Numbered from the stretch's first letter, positions 23,135-35,306 are shown. The stretch: 64,000 nt of DNA from Symsagittifera roscoffensis (GCF_963678635.1 NC_087063.1:77521617-77585616); one strand, 5' to 3'. Notes: generated by a model from the letters alone, not told the origin. Translations and numbers: made by a program.

Positions 23135-26100
23135 CTAAAACATATCAATATATAATTTAAACTTTCGCAATTTTCGAACTGATTTTGTGTTCAAAACTGA
23201 TGCATGCGTGGGTGAGCATGCCGTAAACAAAGCTTGTGACTGAAAAGTTAGACTCAATATTCCAGCTGTTTCGCTCAGGCGTTCAGATCAGACATCGAAC
23301 TTTGGTGTTGGTTAGACTGTTTAATTCTTTTCATTAACAAATTTTTCACGAAACAGTTCATGAAAAACAGGTTTTCCTTTCTAAGTTTTGATAGGAATTT
23401 TTTTAAATAAGAATCATGTAATTTGAAATACATAATACTAAAACAAGAATTGGGAGCTATGACTGAATCAAGTTAAAAACTGGTTTTATTGATTAAAAAT
23501 TGAGTTTTGTTTCCAGTTGTGGGTTTGCAAACACACGAATCCCAGACAACTGTTTACTCAAATTAATCCAACAAAACCCAGCAGAGTGGGGGCATATTTC
23601 AAGGCGAACTCTGGGAGAAATAAATTGCACTAGTATTTGTTTTGAGTTTCCATGTGTTTTCATTGTTTGTTGATTGAACCTTTGCCACTTGCGCAGATAA
23701 CAGAAATTCCTATGACATACCAAGTTACCGAATTCCAACTTCAAATCCCATGTTATGGATTTTTAAACAGAGTTTAAGTTTCGACGAAACGAACCTTGGA
23801 AATCTAGAAAGCGTACAACATAGACATGAAATTTTAGAACCCCAGGGTTTGGGTTTTACAAAAGCGTAGGGGACATTATGACGTTCTAACATAAACCCAA
23901 ATTTAAAATGTTAAAGGGATTTTATACGTTTCACTTACTAGCAAACTATTCGCGCATGTACATGTGCGAGACATATGTCATAAAATTAGTTTACCAGTTT
24001 TGTGAAATATTTGTTTTGAAAATAACATTAACTGTTGTTCACAATTTCATGTTTAGTTTCGTTTCCAAAATGGTAATTGATGACCAGGTTTCAAAAGCCA
24101 GAAGCACCTAGACATTCCTGGAGCTATCTGGCGTAACTTCTAATCAAGTGAAAATCCCTTGAAAGTGCAATTCATACCGCATTTTTATGTTTTGGAATCT
24201 TTGAAGTACTAGGTCTAAATACTTTACTGAAATCTGGAGGTGAAAATTCATGTCTTTATTCTGCATCATTCTTAGATAAATTATAGAATCTGTTTCTAAT
24301 TTATTTCTACAGTGCCAGCTGTTTTGTCGGGCCATATATATATATATATTTCAGGTAAACTCTTGGTTATTCATGAACCCCGAGTTTTTTGGAACAATTT
24401 TAGTAAGGTCGGGCAAAAATAGATGCTGTAAGAAAACTGGCAAACGGAAGGGGGGTGGTGCTTCTAGATATTTGGCAAGCCAGAACTAAGGGGATCCATG
24501 CCCATTTTTCCACATTATAGGGATAATCGTGAAAAATATTTATAATATTTAAATTCTTGTTTACGCTGCGAATTAATAAGAAAAACCAAAAATTTTTTGA
24601 AGAAATTGTAGACTAAACGTGAATTTTTTCACGACTGATGCAGTTATCAGTGATCGATTAGTAAGAAGCCATTTTACTTTATGAAGATGGATGGATTAGC
24701 GTAATAAACAGGATTTTGGTTAGAATTAACATCCAAGTTTTTTCGGTCGCTTTTCTGGAAATTAATTTCGAAAGAAGTGTTAGATTAATTGTGAGGCTGC
24801 TGAATTGTTATTATTAATTAAGACGATGAGGGTTAATTATAATTAGTCCAGACTAGATTAATTAGGCGGCTGGGTCAACTTCAGATTTAGTTATTCATTT
24901 ACATGTAGTAGCCTGATACTAAATCACAGAATTACTTGCAATGGAAATGAGCCTCTATTTCCCGTGAATCTTTTAGTCCATTTCATTTCCCTCAGCTTTA
25001 AAACAAAGAAAGTTGAAAATTTGTTAACTTCATAAAATATTTTTAAAAGCTCGTCACTATTTCCTAAAATTTATACTCTAAAAATTGGGTCATATTCAAA
25101 AATCAGGGCCAGTTTCGGCTTTTTCGAGCTGGGCAGAATTTATAGTGTACTCAGTATTTTTCAAAATCAAAATCACAGGGACTGCTTTTGACTTAGATGA
25201 GGGTAATAAAAATCTAGAAATGCATTTAGGGATTGGGATTTAGTCGATAGTATTGATTAATTCCATTTAACTGTTCTGCTCCAACTGGCGCTAATGAAAA
25301 GTCATAAAAAGCAAAATGAAAAACTGGTAAAATCCACGCTCGAAGCCATTATCATTATTTCCATTTATACTCCTTCTTTTCCCCATGGAGTTTGGCAAGC
25401 ATTAAAAAGTTAAAGTCAAATCCCTTGGGCAGATAACACGTCAGAATAACAACAGCTAAAGTAGGGGTTCCGATAAAAGCAAAATGCTTTGTTCTAATGA
25501 AAATTCAAATCCAACTAATAATATAACTGTCCAAATTAATTTGTCATTCAATTTTTACACTGACCGAGCAAAAGCCCACATCTGCGGCAGAATTAATGCA
25601 CAAAAAAAATTGAAAAATGTGAGCTGGAGCTGGAATCGAACACTCCACCTAATGACTACAACTCTGGACTGTTCTGCGACTACTAATTCTTACCTTGAAG
25701 AGGGGAAGTGTTATTAGATGCCGTTTCTTCCGAGGCTGCATGTAATAGATTAGTAATGTGAGATGAAATTTGACAGAGAAAAACGATTATTAAAGACAAT
25801 GTTTATTAGAAGTAACACTCGTTATTGTTAGTTTCGATGAAAAATTCCTCTAAGATTTTTTAAAGATTTATTGATTGCAAGACTTCAGAAATTAGCTTAC
25901 GTTTAACATTGTGAGTTTCTCGATAGGTTCCGTTAATCACAGCTAGTCCCATTAGCTGTCGACGCTTGATTTCATCTTCACCATCAGGCTAAAATCATAT
26001 TCAAAACTTCAATTTTTCGTCATCATTTTTGCACTCATAAGTTGGATATTAACACCTTTTGTTCAAACCCAACAAGAGCAATTATTTTTTAAAATATGCA

Positions 26101-29100
26101 CTAAGTAAGCTAATCTAAAGCGCAACATCAGATAAAAACTTTACTCATCATTGAAAAAAATTTCATGCCAGTGCCAGGTTGTTACACAAAATTCGAATCC
26201 TTGGGGAAATAAGGAAAATTATGGAAAATATTGAATAAGAACAACACTTAAGTACCACAACTTGTCCCTTCTATTGCGCAATAGTTACGCAACACTCAGA
26301 ATATTCAATTCTGTAATGGTCTCTTTGCAATTCTAATTAGATGAACGAAATATTCCAACCACAAATCTTGAAGCCCTTCACTGCCCAGTTGCAAAAGACA
26401 GGGGTTTATTTATCAGAGGAATGAAATTCAATTCTGGATAAAAAGCCAGATAAGGAATTCAAGATTAAATTTATTGCCAGGCTTAACTAAGCTTTAACTT
26501 GCCCGTTGCGAGTCTTGGAACCCCTAATGTTGTGACGCTTGCAACAAAAACAACGCACGGGAACTCTTTGTGAAATAGCCCGTGAAATAATCACGACAAT
26601 AGAAATTTAAAAGTGTGGTTTAAATTTTATTTCACGAATTTAAGGCATTTTTATTCCTCCGTAAAAACAGAAATTTGGGAAACCACTTTGTGTTTCACGT
26701 GTCAAAACACAATAAACGTGTCTGAAAACAACCCAGCTGTTATGAAAATACATAAAGCGTTGAACAAATGTGATTCCTTAAGGAAGTTGGGAATTATTTT
26801 GACTGAAACTCAAATTTGGTCGACATATCAGAAAAGTGGAAGCAATTAACTTGACTACGTTTCTTTTACTGTTCCAGATTTATTTTATGACAAACACCTG
26901 CTGAGAAATGTGACAAAGTTTCAAATTCCAGACTAGAGAGCTTAAGGGTGCCAAAAAATGGCCAATAAAAAACGGATCAAAAACTGTCAAACTTCAAACG
27001 CTATTGTAAAGGGTAGCTGGTTGCTGCGCAAAACGGGCAGAATGTTTCCACGACGATAAATAGTCTAACTAATTTTTTGAATAAATAATCGAATCATAAA
27101 AAAAACAAATGGGATCAATTGAGCAATCTCCCCCCGTATTGACCAATTGAGCTATCTCCCCCCCCCAGCAAAAACAATAAAACGCTACAAAAAGACGTCA
27201 GCAAACGTAAGTACATGGTTAATGTGTTCGTAGCACGCAATCAATTGACCGAGTGAAATTATTTTCTATGAGTTTTAAGAAAAAAAATGAAAAAGAAAAA
27301 ATCGAATTTTTTTCACATTTTTTTTGCAAATTTTTGTTTGTGCGACCATGGCCTCATCGAGCAAAGCGAATTACCAGCGTTGGTGCTCTAGCCTTATATC
27401 TGAATGTAAGAAATTGTTCTCCGCAGCACAATAAAATTGCTGTTTTTCCGTTTAAAACAGAAAAATTGGGCTTTATGCAACCCAAGTTGCCTTAGTTTTA
27501 TTGATTCTTTTTTCACTCTGAATGTAATTTTTGAGCTTTGATATTGTAAATTTTGGCGTTCCACTATCGTTGAAGAAACTGATTTATGATTTCATATCAT
27601 TCAAACAATTTTGAAGTGGTTATAAACATGTCTCAAGTACCTATTGGGCTATCTCCCCACGCGAGAAAAAAAATTGAAAAATCTAAGATAAGTCTTGGTC
27701 TGTTTTTCAAGATTAATTTTAAAAATGTTCTGATATTCGAATACTTTTCTCATCTTAAGTAACAAGTTTTTGCTCTACTGGCTCGCCTAACTTGTTCATG
27801 GCTCGCCTAACTTGCTCTTAACTTAAAAAAAGGTCGAAAAAAATTTTCAAAATTTTTTTTTGAAAGTCCGCCCCCTCCCCTCAAGAAAATCCTAGATCCA
27901 CGCCTGGTCAAAAAAATCATACAAAAAAATTAAAGTAACTTTGCATGATGATACAAATATATTTTTACCTTTGGATCGAGTAGTTTTTTGATCTCCTTGA
28001 TGACAGCCTCCATCCTCACTTCGCCCCTGTTGTGTGTGTCCTCACACTGGATCAACACGTGCAGCTTCTCATTCAGGTGCTCAAAGTTAGGCTTTCCCTT
28101 CAACTGCTCTTCCTACAAAGCAAACTTTCAAAAAATATATTCCTTGATTGTCCAGTTCAAAACCGATTAGTTCGGACAATATTATTTCCAGTTAGTGTGC
28201 CTTTCAGACGATTTCAAATTCACCTCAGATAATTTCAAATTTCACCTCAGAGAAGCTTATTTGAAAATCTCAGTTGAGTCTAATATCTTGTGTCAGCCAC
28301 CATTTCCATCAGTGCAAAACTGGCGGAAATTCCTCTGAATTTAATTAAATAATTTATTCTAGTGAGAGGCTAGTTGTCCAAAATGCATTTTCCAAATTAC
28401 TACTTCCACTTTCTGGTTCAGGAGAAAGGGGAGTGTGAACAAAGAATGAACAAAGGGGGAGGAAATAAAAGGAAAAAAGTTCGCCTGATTCAATGCGGCA
28501 GCTCAGCACCAATTTGGCTCAACTATAAAAAAGGATTTTATATTTATTCAGATTTTTTGGTATAAGTGCCAAGTCAGACTCTAATGTTTTTAGAAGCATC
28601 TTAAGTAGTAAGTGTATTCTGTTAATTTGTTTATGGACGATATTACTTGTTTTCATAATTGCCTTAAAAATATGATAAAAATTGGAGATCACCTCAACAC
28701 TGAAAGAGTTGAAATTAATGGGAACCTGAAGAAAATCTTTTTAAAAAAATACTTTTTGACATAGTAAAAATTTTTGCTAATCAATTTTTTTTAAATTTCT
28801 TGACAATGAAAAATTATCAGAATATTTGTTAAAACTCACGTTTGATTAGTTAATCAAACTCAAAAGTTGGATGCAGCTATACTTACACCGTGTTAATTAT
28901 TTCTAGGATGCAGCTATAATTTTTTAATTATTTCCAACTTGTGATGTTAGCACTGACCTTTTTCTTGTCTCGCATGCTACCCTCCCCCCTGACCATGATC
29001 TTGCATCCCGTGAACATCTCAATGTCCTTGGCTGTCGTGCCCTGGGGACCCAGAATCCTACCCACAAAGTTGAACTGAAATAAAAGCACAAAAGTTTAAA

Positions 29101-31279
29101 ATCACTATTATTATTGTTATAAAAGCTGCGAGTCAATCAAACATTCAATAGAAAAGCTGTGAAAACTGGCTAGTAAACAACTTTTATTGTAAAAACGGTA
29201 TAAATTAGGGTTCTAGGTAAAAATCCCTCCCCCCCCCTCCCTATGACATCTACTAAAGAATCTTCAACCCTATAAATGAATACATTAAATTAGCACTAGA
29301 GCTTGTATTGAGAATTCGAACTTTGCTGCATTCTGATCGGTCGAAAAATCGACCATTTTGATCTACTTAACAATCCCCCCTTTCATGAAAGGGGGAGGTT
29401 GTTAAGTATATTCTATATTCGTAGATCAATTTTTTCAGAATGAGCGGGATTCGAAACCTTGACCGTCTGATACTGAATAAGTCTGTTTTTTTTTATAAGT
29501 GTGATAAAGTAGCATAGAAGGTGACTCACATTAGGGTATTTGTCTACTGGCACGAATATCTTCTCTGTTAGAGTGACTGTGGGTCCCTTCGGTTCTGGCA
29601 GATCCAGGGGCTTCCTGTCTGTGGCGCTGCAGAGAAGATTCTTCACTTTGTTGATTTCTGAAATAAATCAAAATTTAAGAGCTGGTTGAAAACAAAAACA
29701 ATTTCAGTGTCGTTTAAGAAGCGGTAGTTTTATAAAATTCTATTCGTTCAGCTTTGTTTTGAGGAAAAAATGTTTGGAAAAAAGCTGTATGGGTTAATAC
29801 TAAGTAACTATGCAACCAATAAGACACATGTATCATCACTAAAATGCATTAAATCATCGATTCTTCACAAATGTAAAGTCTAGACGTCTTAATGGGCTGG
29901 CATATTTCATGGACTCTTGATTTTTCTCAAGAAGGTGCTTAAAAAATTCAAAGTGTCTAGTCAAGTACCGAGAGGAGGTTTATCAGAAGAAAGTCATACA
30001 AAAGTCCACACACTTTTTCAGAGAAAAAACATGAAAATTACTTGAGTAAGTCGTTTTCAATAAAACAAAATATCAGAAAGCTTGTACCAACTTTTGTGGC
30101 TTTGCTCAGTATTGCTAAGCTATTATACTATATATCTTTAGTTGTATAACGTTTGCCGAGTTACTTAACGTGCAATCAAAACTACTCAGCTAAGCAGTGC
30201 GATCAGATATGAAGGCCTCTGAGCTATTTGAAGAATTAATTTCTTGGTCCACACACCGTCTTTGCAATAACATATTCTGATAAAGTATTACCTAGTCGAC
30301 TGCTTAATTTCTGAGTCAGTGCCATGGCCTACTAATGACAAAAATATATATTTCTTTCAGAGGAATTTGTCCTGAAGTGTTATGATAGAAAATATATATA
30401 TATATCCATTTGTGTATGGGCCCACTATAGCACAAAGTCATTTTTTCCTCTCTATTATAAAAATCCGCAAAACTATGAAAAATGATATCGTATTGATTGG
30501 TTTAGGTGACAAACTTATAACTTCTTTGTTGCTCGCGAACCCTCAAAATATTCTTCAGGCTTTTTGGCATCAAATGAACTGGACCAGCTTTCTATTAATG
30601 ATTAAAGGGCACAAAAGTCCAGAAAAAAAACTTAAAAGCAGATTTTTGGTACATTGCAAGAAATTCTCGTACGTTTTCCCAAATACTCCTTGAAACTCAC
30701 AAAAATTACGAACTGCTAAAAAAATTATCGAAAACAGAAAACCTTTCGCCTCTCTCGCGTAATATTAAATCAGTCGGGTTGAATCAGTCGGTTTAAGCAA
30801 TTGTTTTCTGTTTTCATAGTTTTGTGTAACCTCCGACATTCAATCATGAGAAGCAAAAAAAGAAGAAAATATTCCAATTAAGATATCAATCAAATATAAA
30901 TCTAAATATTGAAAAAATAAGGTTTTTTTTTGAAAATATTGAAAAATAAGGTTTGCAAACCTTCATCTAGGAGTCGCTCGCAGTGTAGGAAGTAGTTGGG
31001 AAGATAGGAGAGATTCTTCTTGTCTCGCACTAGCTGGTTGAAGTAGTCTGCAATGTTCACCGCGTTCGACCCTCCTCCGCCTTGACCCGGGTGGGGGCCC
31101 TGGTGGTGCGGATTCTGCTGTTGCGGGGGACCCCCTTGGTTGCCATGGTTGCCAGCACCTTTCGGCATCTCGTTCGGGTTGTTCATGCCGTTCGGGCTTC
31201 CGTTTCCGAGAAGGCCAGAGTTGTCGACGCCCGAGCCGTTGTTCATGGGAGAGTTACCGCCATATGATCTTGGATCCAT
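22536..31279 (-). CDS. STAR-family KH-domain RNA-binding protein (Quaking/How-like)
   Basis: Seven coding exons on the minus strand: 31279-30961, 29657-29530, 29074-28958, 28112-27969, 25988-25901, 25735-25694, 23134-22536. They join in frame with GT-AG introns throughout to 1437 nt, or 478 aa. The N-terminus (1-70) is Gly/Asn/Pro/Gln-rich. QUA1, the dimerisation region, is at about 75-115 ([19 protein letters not shown]). The KH domain at about 136-235 has the GXXG loop as GPQG and the diagnostic [19 protein letters not shown]2, which extends RNA contact, is at about 237-262 ([17 protein letters not shown]). The C-terminus has a His run and an Ala/Gly/Leu-rich region. By family, such proteins bind bipartite ACUAAY-type RNA sites and control splicing, stability and translation. 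The start is supported by an in-frame TAG 9 nt upstream. Exons are clearly richer in GC than introns. It could be the orthologue of Quaking, How or GLD-1/ASD-2; the symbol is left blank. Confidence 0.93.
22598..22604 (-). promoter_or_regulatory. Cryptic or alternative splice donor in the last STAR exon
   Basis: GTGAGT starts at 22603 on the minus strand directly after codon ...TTC G. It matches the donor consensus better than some of the gene's constitutive donors. Its use would switch the protein's C-terminal tail. No matching downstream exon was recognised in the window. Confidence 0.45.
23135..25693 (-). other. STAR gene intron 6 (2.6 kb)
   Basis: AT-rich, with a TA dinucleotide run at about 24335-24350 and a tRNA-like B-box fragment just after the exon 6 donor (about 25622-25690, minus strand). 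No coding exon was recognised. Confidence 0.7.
25694..25735 (-). CDS. STAR gene exon 6: 42-nt small exon
   Basis: It is 42 nt, phase 1 at both ends, so it can be included or skipped without shifting the frame. The acceptor (acatgcag) has a TACTAAT branch-point-like motif 16-22 nt upstream, and the donor is gtaaga. It encodes a short Ser/Thr/Asn-rich linker ([13 protein letters not shown]). It is supported by splice sites and phase only, not by homology. Confidence 0.75.
25901..25988 (-). CDS. STAR gene exon 5: QUA2
   Basis: It has 29 codons plus one base, acceptor gattttag and donor gtaagc. It contains [20 protein letters not shown], the QUA2 helix with the basic and Gln residues that contact RNA in relatives. 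One base of a split codon passes to exon 6. Confidence 0.94.
25989..27968 (-). other. STAR gene intron 4 (2.0 kb)
   Basis: AT-rich. It holds two short C-runs (about 27130 and 27160), a possible MITE end at 27838-27908, and no coding exon I can recognise. Confidence 0.7.
27838..27908 (-). mobile_element. hAT-like MITE end fragment
   Basis: The sequence ctcaagaaaatcctagatcc then acgcctggtc resembles the right end of the element at 51597-51955 (gagaaaaccttagattcgcc, cctg). It lies in intron 4 of the STAR gene. Only one end is recognisable. Confidence 0.35.
27969..28112 (-). CDS. STAR gene exon 4: C-terminal half of KH
   Basis: It is 48 codons, phase 0 at both ends, acceptor gctttgtag and donor gtaaaa. 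It encodes [20 protein letters not shown] and the helix ending IKKLLDPK, matching the family's GKPNWEHL and LHVLI blocks. Confidence 0.95.
28958..29074 (-). CDS. STAR gene exon 3: KH core
   Basis: It is exactly 39 codons, phase 0 at both ends, acceptor tttatttcag and donor gtcagt. It carries [12 protein letters not shown], the KH GXXG loop (GPQG rather than the GPRG of most homologues I remember), and [16 protein letters not shown]. The change from basic Arg to Gln in the loop is a mild oddity. Confidence 0.95.
29364..29407. repeat. 44-bp near-perfect palindrome
   Basis: tacttaacaatcccccct and its reverse complement agggggaggttgttaagta flank a tcatga centre, with one to two mismatches. It lies in intron 2 of the STAR gene, 122-166 nt past the donor, and would form a stable hairpin in the pre-mRNA. 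Confidence 0.8.
29530..29657 (-). CDS. STAR gene exon 2: end of QUA1 and start of KH
   Basis: The acceptor is tttatttcag and the donor is gtgagt. The split codon restores Glu to give LLDEEINKVK, as in Quaking. The exon goes on with LPEPKG and [10 protein letters not shown], the conserved strand before the KH core. Confidence 0.94.
30961..31279 (-). CDS. STAR gene exon 1: start, low-complexity N-terminus, most of QUA1
   Basis: It runs from ATG in an AAAATGG context to the codon split GAT GAA G before gtttgc. It encodes residues 1-106 plus one base. The Gly/Pro/Gln/His-rich segment is followed by [16 protein letters not shown] and ERLLDE, the first part of QUA1. Confidence 0.93.
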
Positions 31280-32382
31280 TTTAAACTACTTTATTCTTTT
31301 TTCTAATAAAACTGAACGGGGATTTGAAAATAATAACGAAATGAAATTAGAAATTTAAAATTTGCGAATAAAACAAAATAGTAAAGACTATTGCCCAAAA
31401 TGGAATTTTGCAAAGAGGAATTTAAAAGTAAATACTGGAAGTCAATCAGCAAGTTTTTGTTTACTACAGTTGAAATGAAATGGCAGCTTTTTTTAAGAAA
31501 TCTTGCTTACTTGAGCTAGATTTGATGACTAATAATTCGGATGAAAAAATGTTTGCAATTTTTGCAATTTTTGGCAATTTTTCGCAGTTATGATTAAGCG
31601 GTCTCCGAAGGAACTTAAAACTGAATGGTAAGGTTCCTAGTTTTCAAGTTTAAAGAGAAATTAAGAAAATATTAATGATTTTAATGACAAAAACGGTTAC
31701 AGTAGTAATTAAACACGGCAGCACTGTAAGTAGTTAAGAAAACAAGGTGAATTGATTCGAGTTGGTAATGCTGGTTATGGTTGGTTATAATTGTAATTGC
31801 GAAGTTAGAAAAATACCGAAGACTGATAGCACCAAACGCTGGTTAGAGAAGTATATATGTACTAGCTGCTATTACCACCACTGGCTAAAATGGTCTACCC
31901 CGGTTCTCGACTATGATTGGCGCGGCACCTTTTTCAACTCTGTCTTTGTTTAAACGCGTTTAATATACGCTTGTACAGATTTTTATAAATTATACAATTG
32001 AACAGAGCAAAACGCAACTGAACACCGGATAAATGTTGGACTGTTCTGCTAGTTATTGAAGTGAGTTTCACTTTTCTGATATCGCCGTGTAAAGAGCTGG
32101 TCTACCGGTGCTCCAGTGGTTCTTGGCAACGTTCAAGAATTGTCCAACAGAGCTGAAAAGTACTTGACTAGTTTGTATTTACGACTTTCTACAATAACTT
32201 GGACGTCGATGGCTTCGACAACTCCGCCAGCTATTCTGTCTTTTTGACTGAAGTTTGGCAATCGAGTTTGCAGATTCAGTTTTCGTCTGCTTGACACGTC
32301 GATGTGATTGACACGTCGGAGATACAATCGTATGACGTTTGGATCCCAATATCGGGGGGATTAGATATTAAACCCGGTTTTA
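31280..32382. other. Upstream region of the STAR gene
   Basis: AT-rich. It should contain the promoter and 5' UTR of the minus-strand gene. I see no convincing TATA box or further exon. Short open stretches here lack family resemblance. Confidence 0.5.
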
Positions 32383-35300
32383 TTAGTTTTAGCCAGTTTA
32401 GGTTTGGCGCTGGGGAGTTCGGGTCCAGATATGCGTATGCAATTTTGGCTTTCAATTCAGAATAACAATCTGCGCAGTTTCTTAGGAACGTTTCCCAATA
32501 AATTTCTACCCGGGAATTTTATATATTGTCTTTTCTGGTTGGGTATGAGACGAGAGAAAACTACGTAAGGTTTGGTTTGGCGAATAGGTTTAGTTAAAGT
32601 TTTGAATTTTAAACTCTACCTAGTTCAGATAAGGGAGACGCGGCGCTAATTTTGAGTTCTATAACTTGACTGAAACAAGGCTGGCCAAGCATAAACAAAA
32701 TACAAAACTACAGGGAAAGTATTTATTTAACTTCTTGTTTCCTTCAAAAGGTGGATTTGTGCACAAGTCCTAATTCGAGATCATTAAGAAGTCGGTATCA
32801 AATTTTGAGCGCCAATATCAAAAATTTTGCGTTATGTTGCATTTTCTTTGCAAAATTAAATATTGGAGATCATTTTTGATCTGTCTCAAGGAACTGAAAG
32901 TTATGAATTGTCTGCAGTTCTGCGCCATTTATTATTAATAGGCTTAGCTTTAATATCAGGGCGGTTTTAAGCTCAGTCAATCACTAGACTTCTCAAGGGC
33001 TCGACAAATTGGCTCGTCGATTTTTTAAATTATTTTAATTTGACGCATTATTCATATCATTCAACCAGACTGCTGAAAAAATTTCATATCTGGTCGCAAA
33101 TAACTACCTGTTAAATCATATCAAAATTGAGTTGGTTTTGAGTTTTCTAGTTTAAGTGATTTCTAATTGATTACATTTGTCTAGTAAATAAACACGCTAC
33201 AACGCATCAGATGTACAAACAACGCATACAAATAAGAAAAAGACCATTTTTTATTCTCACAAAAGAAGCTACAATTGCAATTAAATTGTCACTGCTGGTT
33301 TTTGCAGCTCGAGTTTTGAAAAATGCTTGACGATCTCAACACCACTTAACTTTGTTTTTTTTTCTTCTCAAACTTGCGATCATTTACGTTATAGAATCTC
33401 CAAAATTTTAAATACCATTAATAAGTGTACCGTGATAAAAACCAACAAAAACTCAACAAAAATTAACAAGAAAATATAATAATTTTTGAAGATTTTCAAA
33501 TCAATTTAAAGCAATAACAATAAAAATTGTTTTATTCATGATCATTTCGCGCCCTGGTGATAAAATAAACGTAATATAGAATTTATGAATTATAAAGTTT
33601 TGTAAGAATCATGCCGTAAAAATTGGATCAACTTTTTGCAAGCTCTGAAAATATATTTATTTTAATCAGCCAAAAATAAATAGGAGTATTCTTTGAAGTT
33701 TAGTTTGTCCTTGATGAAATAACGTTGTGAAACAACAATCCCGGTAATTTTGTCTAGGAGATGATAAGAACCTTACAAGTTTGCATTTCTCAGGTTGAAA
33801 TCAAGAACAAAAATTTACTCTTTTTTCTGCTTTAGAAAACCTAAATAATGAAAAACTTCAGCGACAAAAACACGATGATGTTAGACAGGGGTGTATTTAT
33901 AGGTTCGAAACCACAAGAGCCAAAAGCGTCCCCCATTTGATATTTTTTCTGACAAGGAACCCATTTTTGATCGAACAAAGTATATACTAATTTTTTAAGT
34001 GATCAACCTTAAAAAAGTTTTAAGAATATGTTTTCTTATAAACATAGAAAAATTTTGAAGTGTTCGCGCAGCGAAAAAACAAAGCGCATTTCTTTGGTCA
34101 ACATTTTTAAAAAAATGCCCTAAAAACGTAGTTTCAAAAATATAAATGTATCTGCGAAGCAGAAATTTTTAGAGGAAATATGGTCTTCATATTGTTTCCC
34201 TAAATCTCAAAAACCCATTGGGCCAACCTATAAAATCGATATTTTTGATTTTTTTTTTCAAAAATCTGCCTTCCCGCTCAAAATAATTTAAGATCTACCC
34301 CTAGTGCAAAGTGGTTTTTTTGTAAATTAAATTCCCAGGCCCGGGTTGAAATGCAGACAAGGAAAATGCTTTTATATGGAGTATAAAATTTCATATATGA
34401 AATCTATGGAAAAAGTACTTACCATACAATTCTCATAGAAGAAAATTGTATGATAAGCCTTTTTTTCAATCCATTTTTTTTCGAAAATAACCTTAAATTG
34501 GTTTTGGACTCAAGCAATACAAAATAGTGTCAGTTTCGCTTAAATGAGAGCGACTTTGGTATAAAAAAATAATTTTGAATAAAAAAAAATTATCATTCAA
34601 TTTCATATACGAAAAAAGCAATTTTGAGGGAAAGATTCTTATTATTTTTTCGATTGCAAACTCACTACTGTGCTCAAATAAATTTTATACAAAAAAAATT
34701 GCTCGCAAAGTTCGACATCTTGTGTCTATAAGGTAATCTAGGTTTAGTTTTTGACCCAAAAAAAATCAAAAATCACAAGCGTGTATTATCTCATTTTCAT
34801 ATGAACCTGGAAAAACTCTTTTCTCATCCATCGAAATTTTTCACATCAAAATTTTCTAGCCATATACAAAAGTTAATTTTTTAATATCTGGCTTCTTGGT
34901 TATTGTGGTTTTGGATAAGAACACAAAGTTTTGAAACATTTTTTTGCATTTTCTTTCATGAATAAAAAATATATATCAAAAAACTCCATAGAGTAGGGAA
35001 AAAAGCTTATCATACAATTTCATAGAAATAAAAAATGTTTTTGCTGTATTTACAAAATTTTAGGATAACAACTGTGGCAAAATATTTTTATTTATTTCCA
35101 GAATGTGACAAAAACATTGTTTTGAATTGCTTATTTTGCTATTCTCATACAATTTCTTTTGGTCTATGAAATTTTATGAAATTGTATGGCATGCATGTTT
35201 TTTATGAAACCGGTTTGATGAATTTATTGAGCTATTATTTTCAAACTTATAGTGGCTCAAGTAGGATATACCAAAAAAAGTCTTTTTGTTTTAGTTAGGA
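32383..35300 (+). repeat. 4.8-kb repeat, copy 1, truncated
   Basis: It starts at ttagttttagccagtttagg and matches copies 2 and 3 for about 2.92 kb. It stops at gttttagttagga, where copy 2 begins a few bases later through a short shared ttagga/ttagg. The last ~1.9 kb of the unit is missing. Confidence 0.9.
33886..34303 (+). mobile_element. hAT-like MITE nested in the 4.8-kb repeat, copy 1
   Basis: It begins caggggtgtatttataggtt and ends agatctacccctag, near-inverted ends of the CAGGGG type. Internal blocks (aaaagcgtcccccattt, tatatactaattttt, gtcaacatttt, ccctaaaaacg) match the element at 51597-51955. Target duplication is not clear here. Confidence 0.6.
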
Positions 35301-35306
35301 TTAGGA

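Noticed and set aside
22813-23148. Long open stretches on both strands overlapping the last STAR exon
   Set aside because: They are shadows of the GC-rich coding exon in other frames. Only the frame continuing from exon 6 fits the splice phases.
24335-24350. TA dinucleotide run, and a similar run near 30390
   Set aside because: Simple microsatellites of a kind expected in AT-rich introns.
27120-27170. C-rich runs with the phrase gagctatctccccccccc repeated
   Set aside because: Short low-complexity sequence. Only two or three loose copies, not enough to call an element.
30382-30693. Plus-strand ORF of 103 codons in intron 1 of the STAR gene
   Set aside because: AT-rich composition like the intron, no domain and no splice support.
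32133-32327. Minus-strand open stretch of 64 codons upstream of the 4.8-kb repeats
   Set aside because: No ATG, no family resemblance and no convincing splice sites, although its composition is slightly coding-like.
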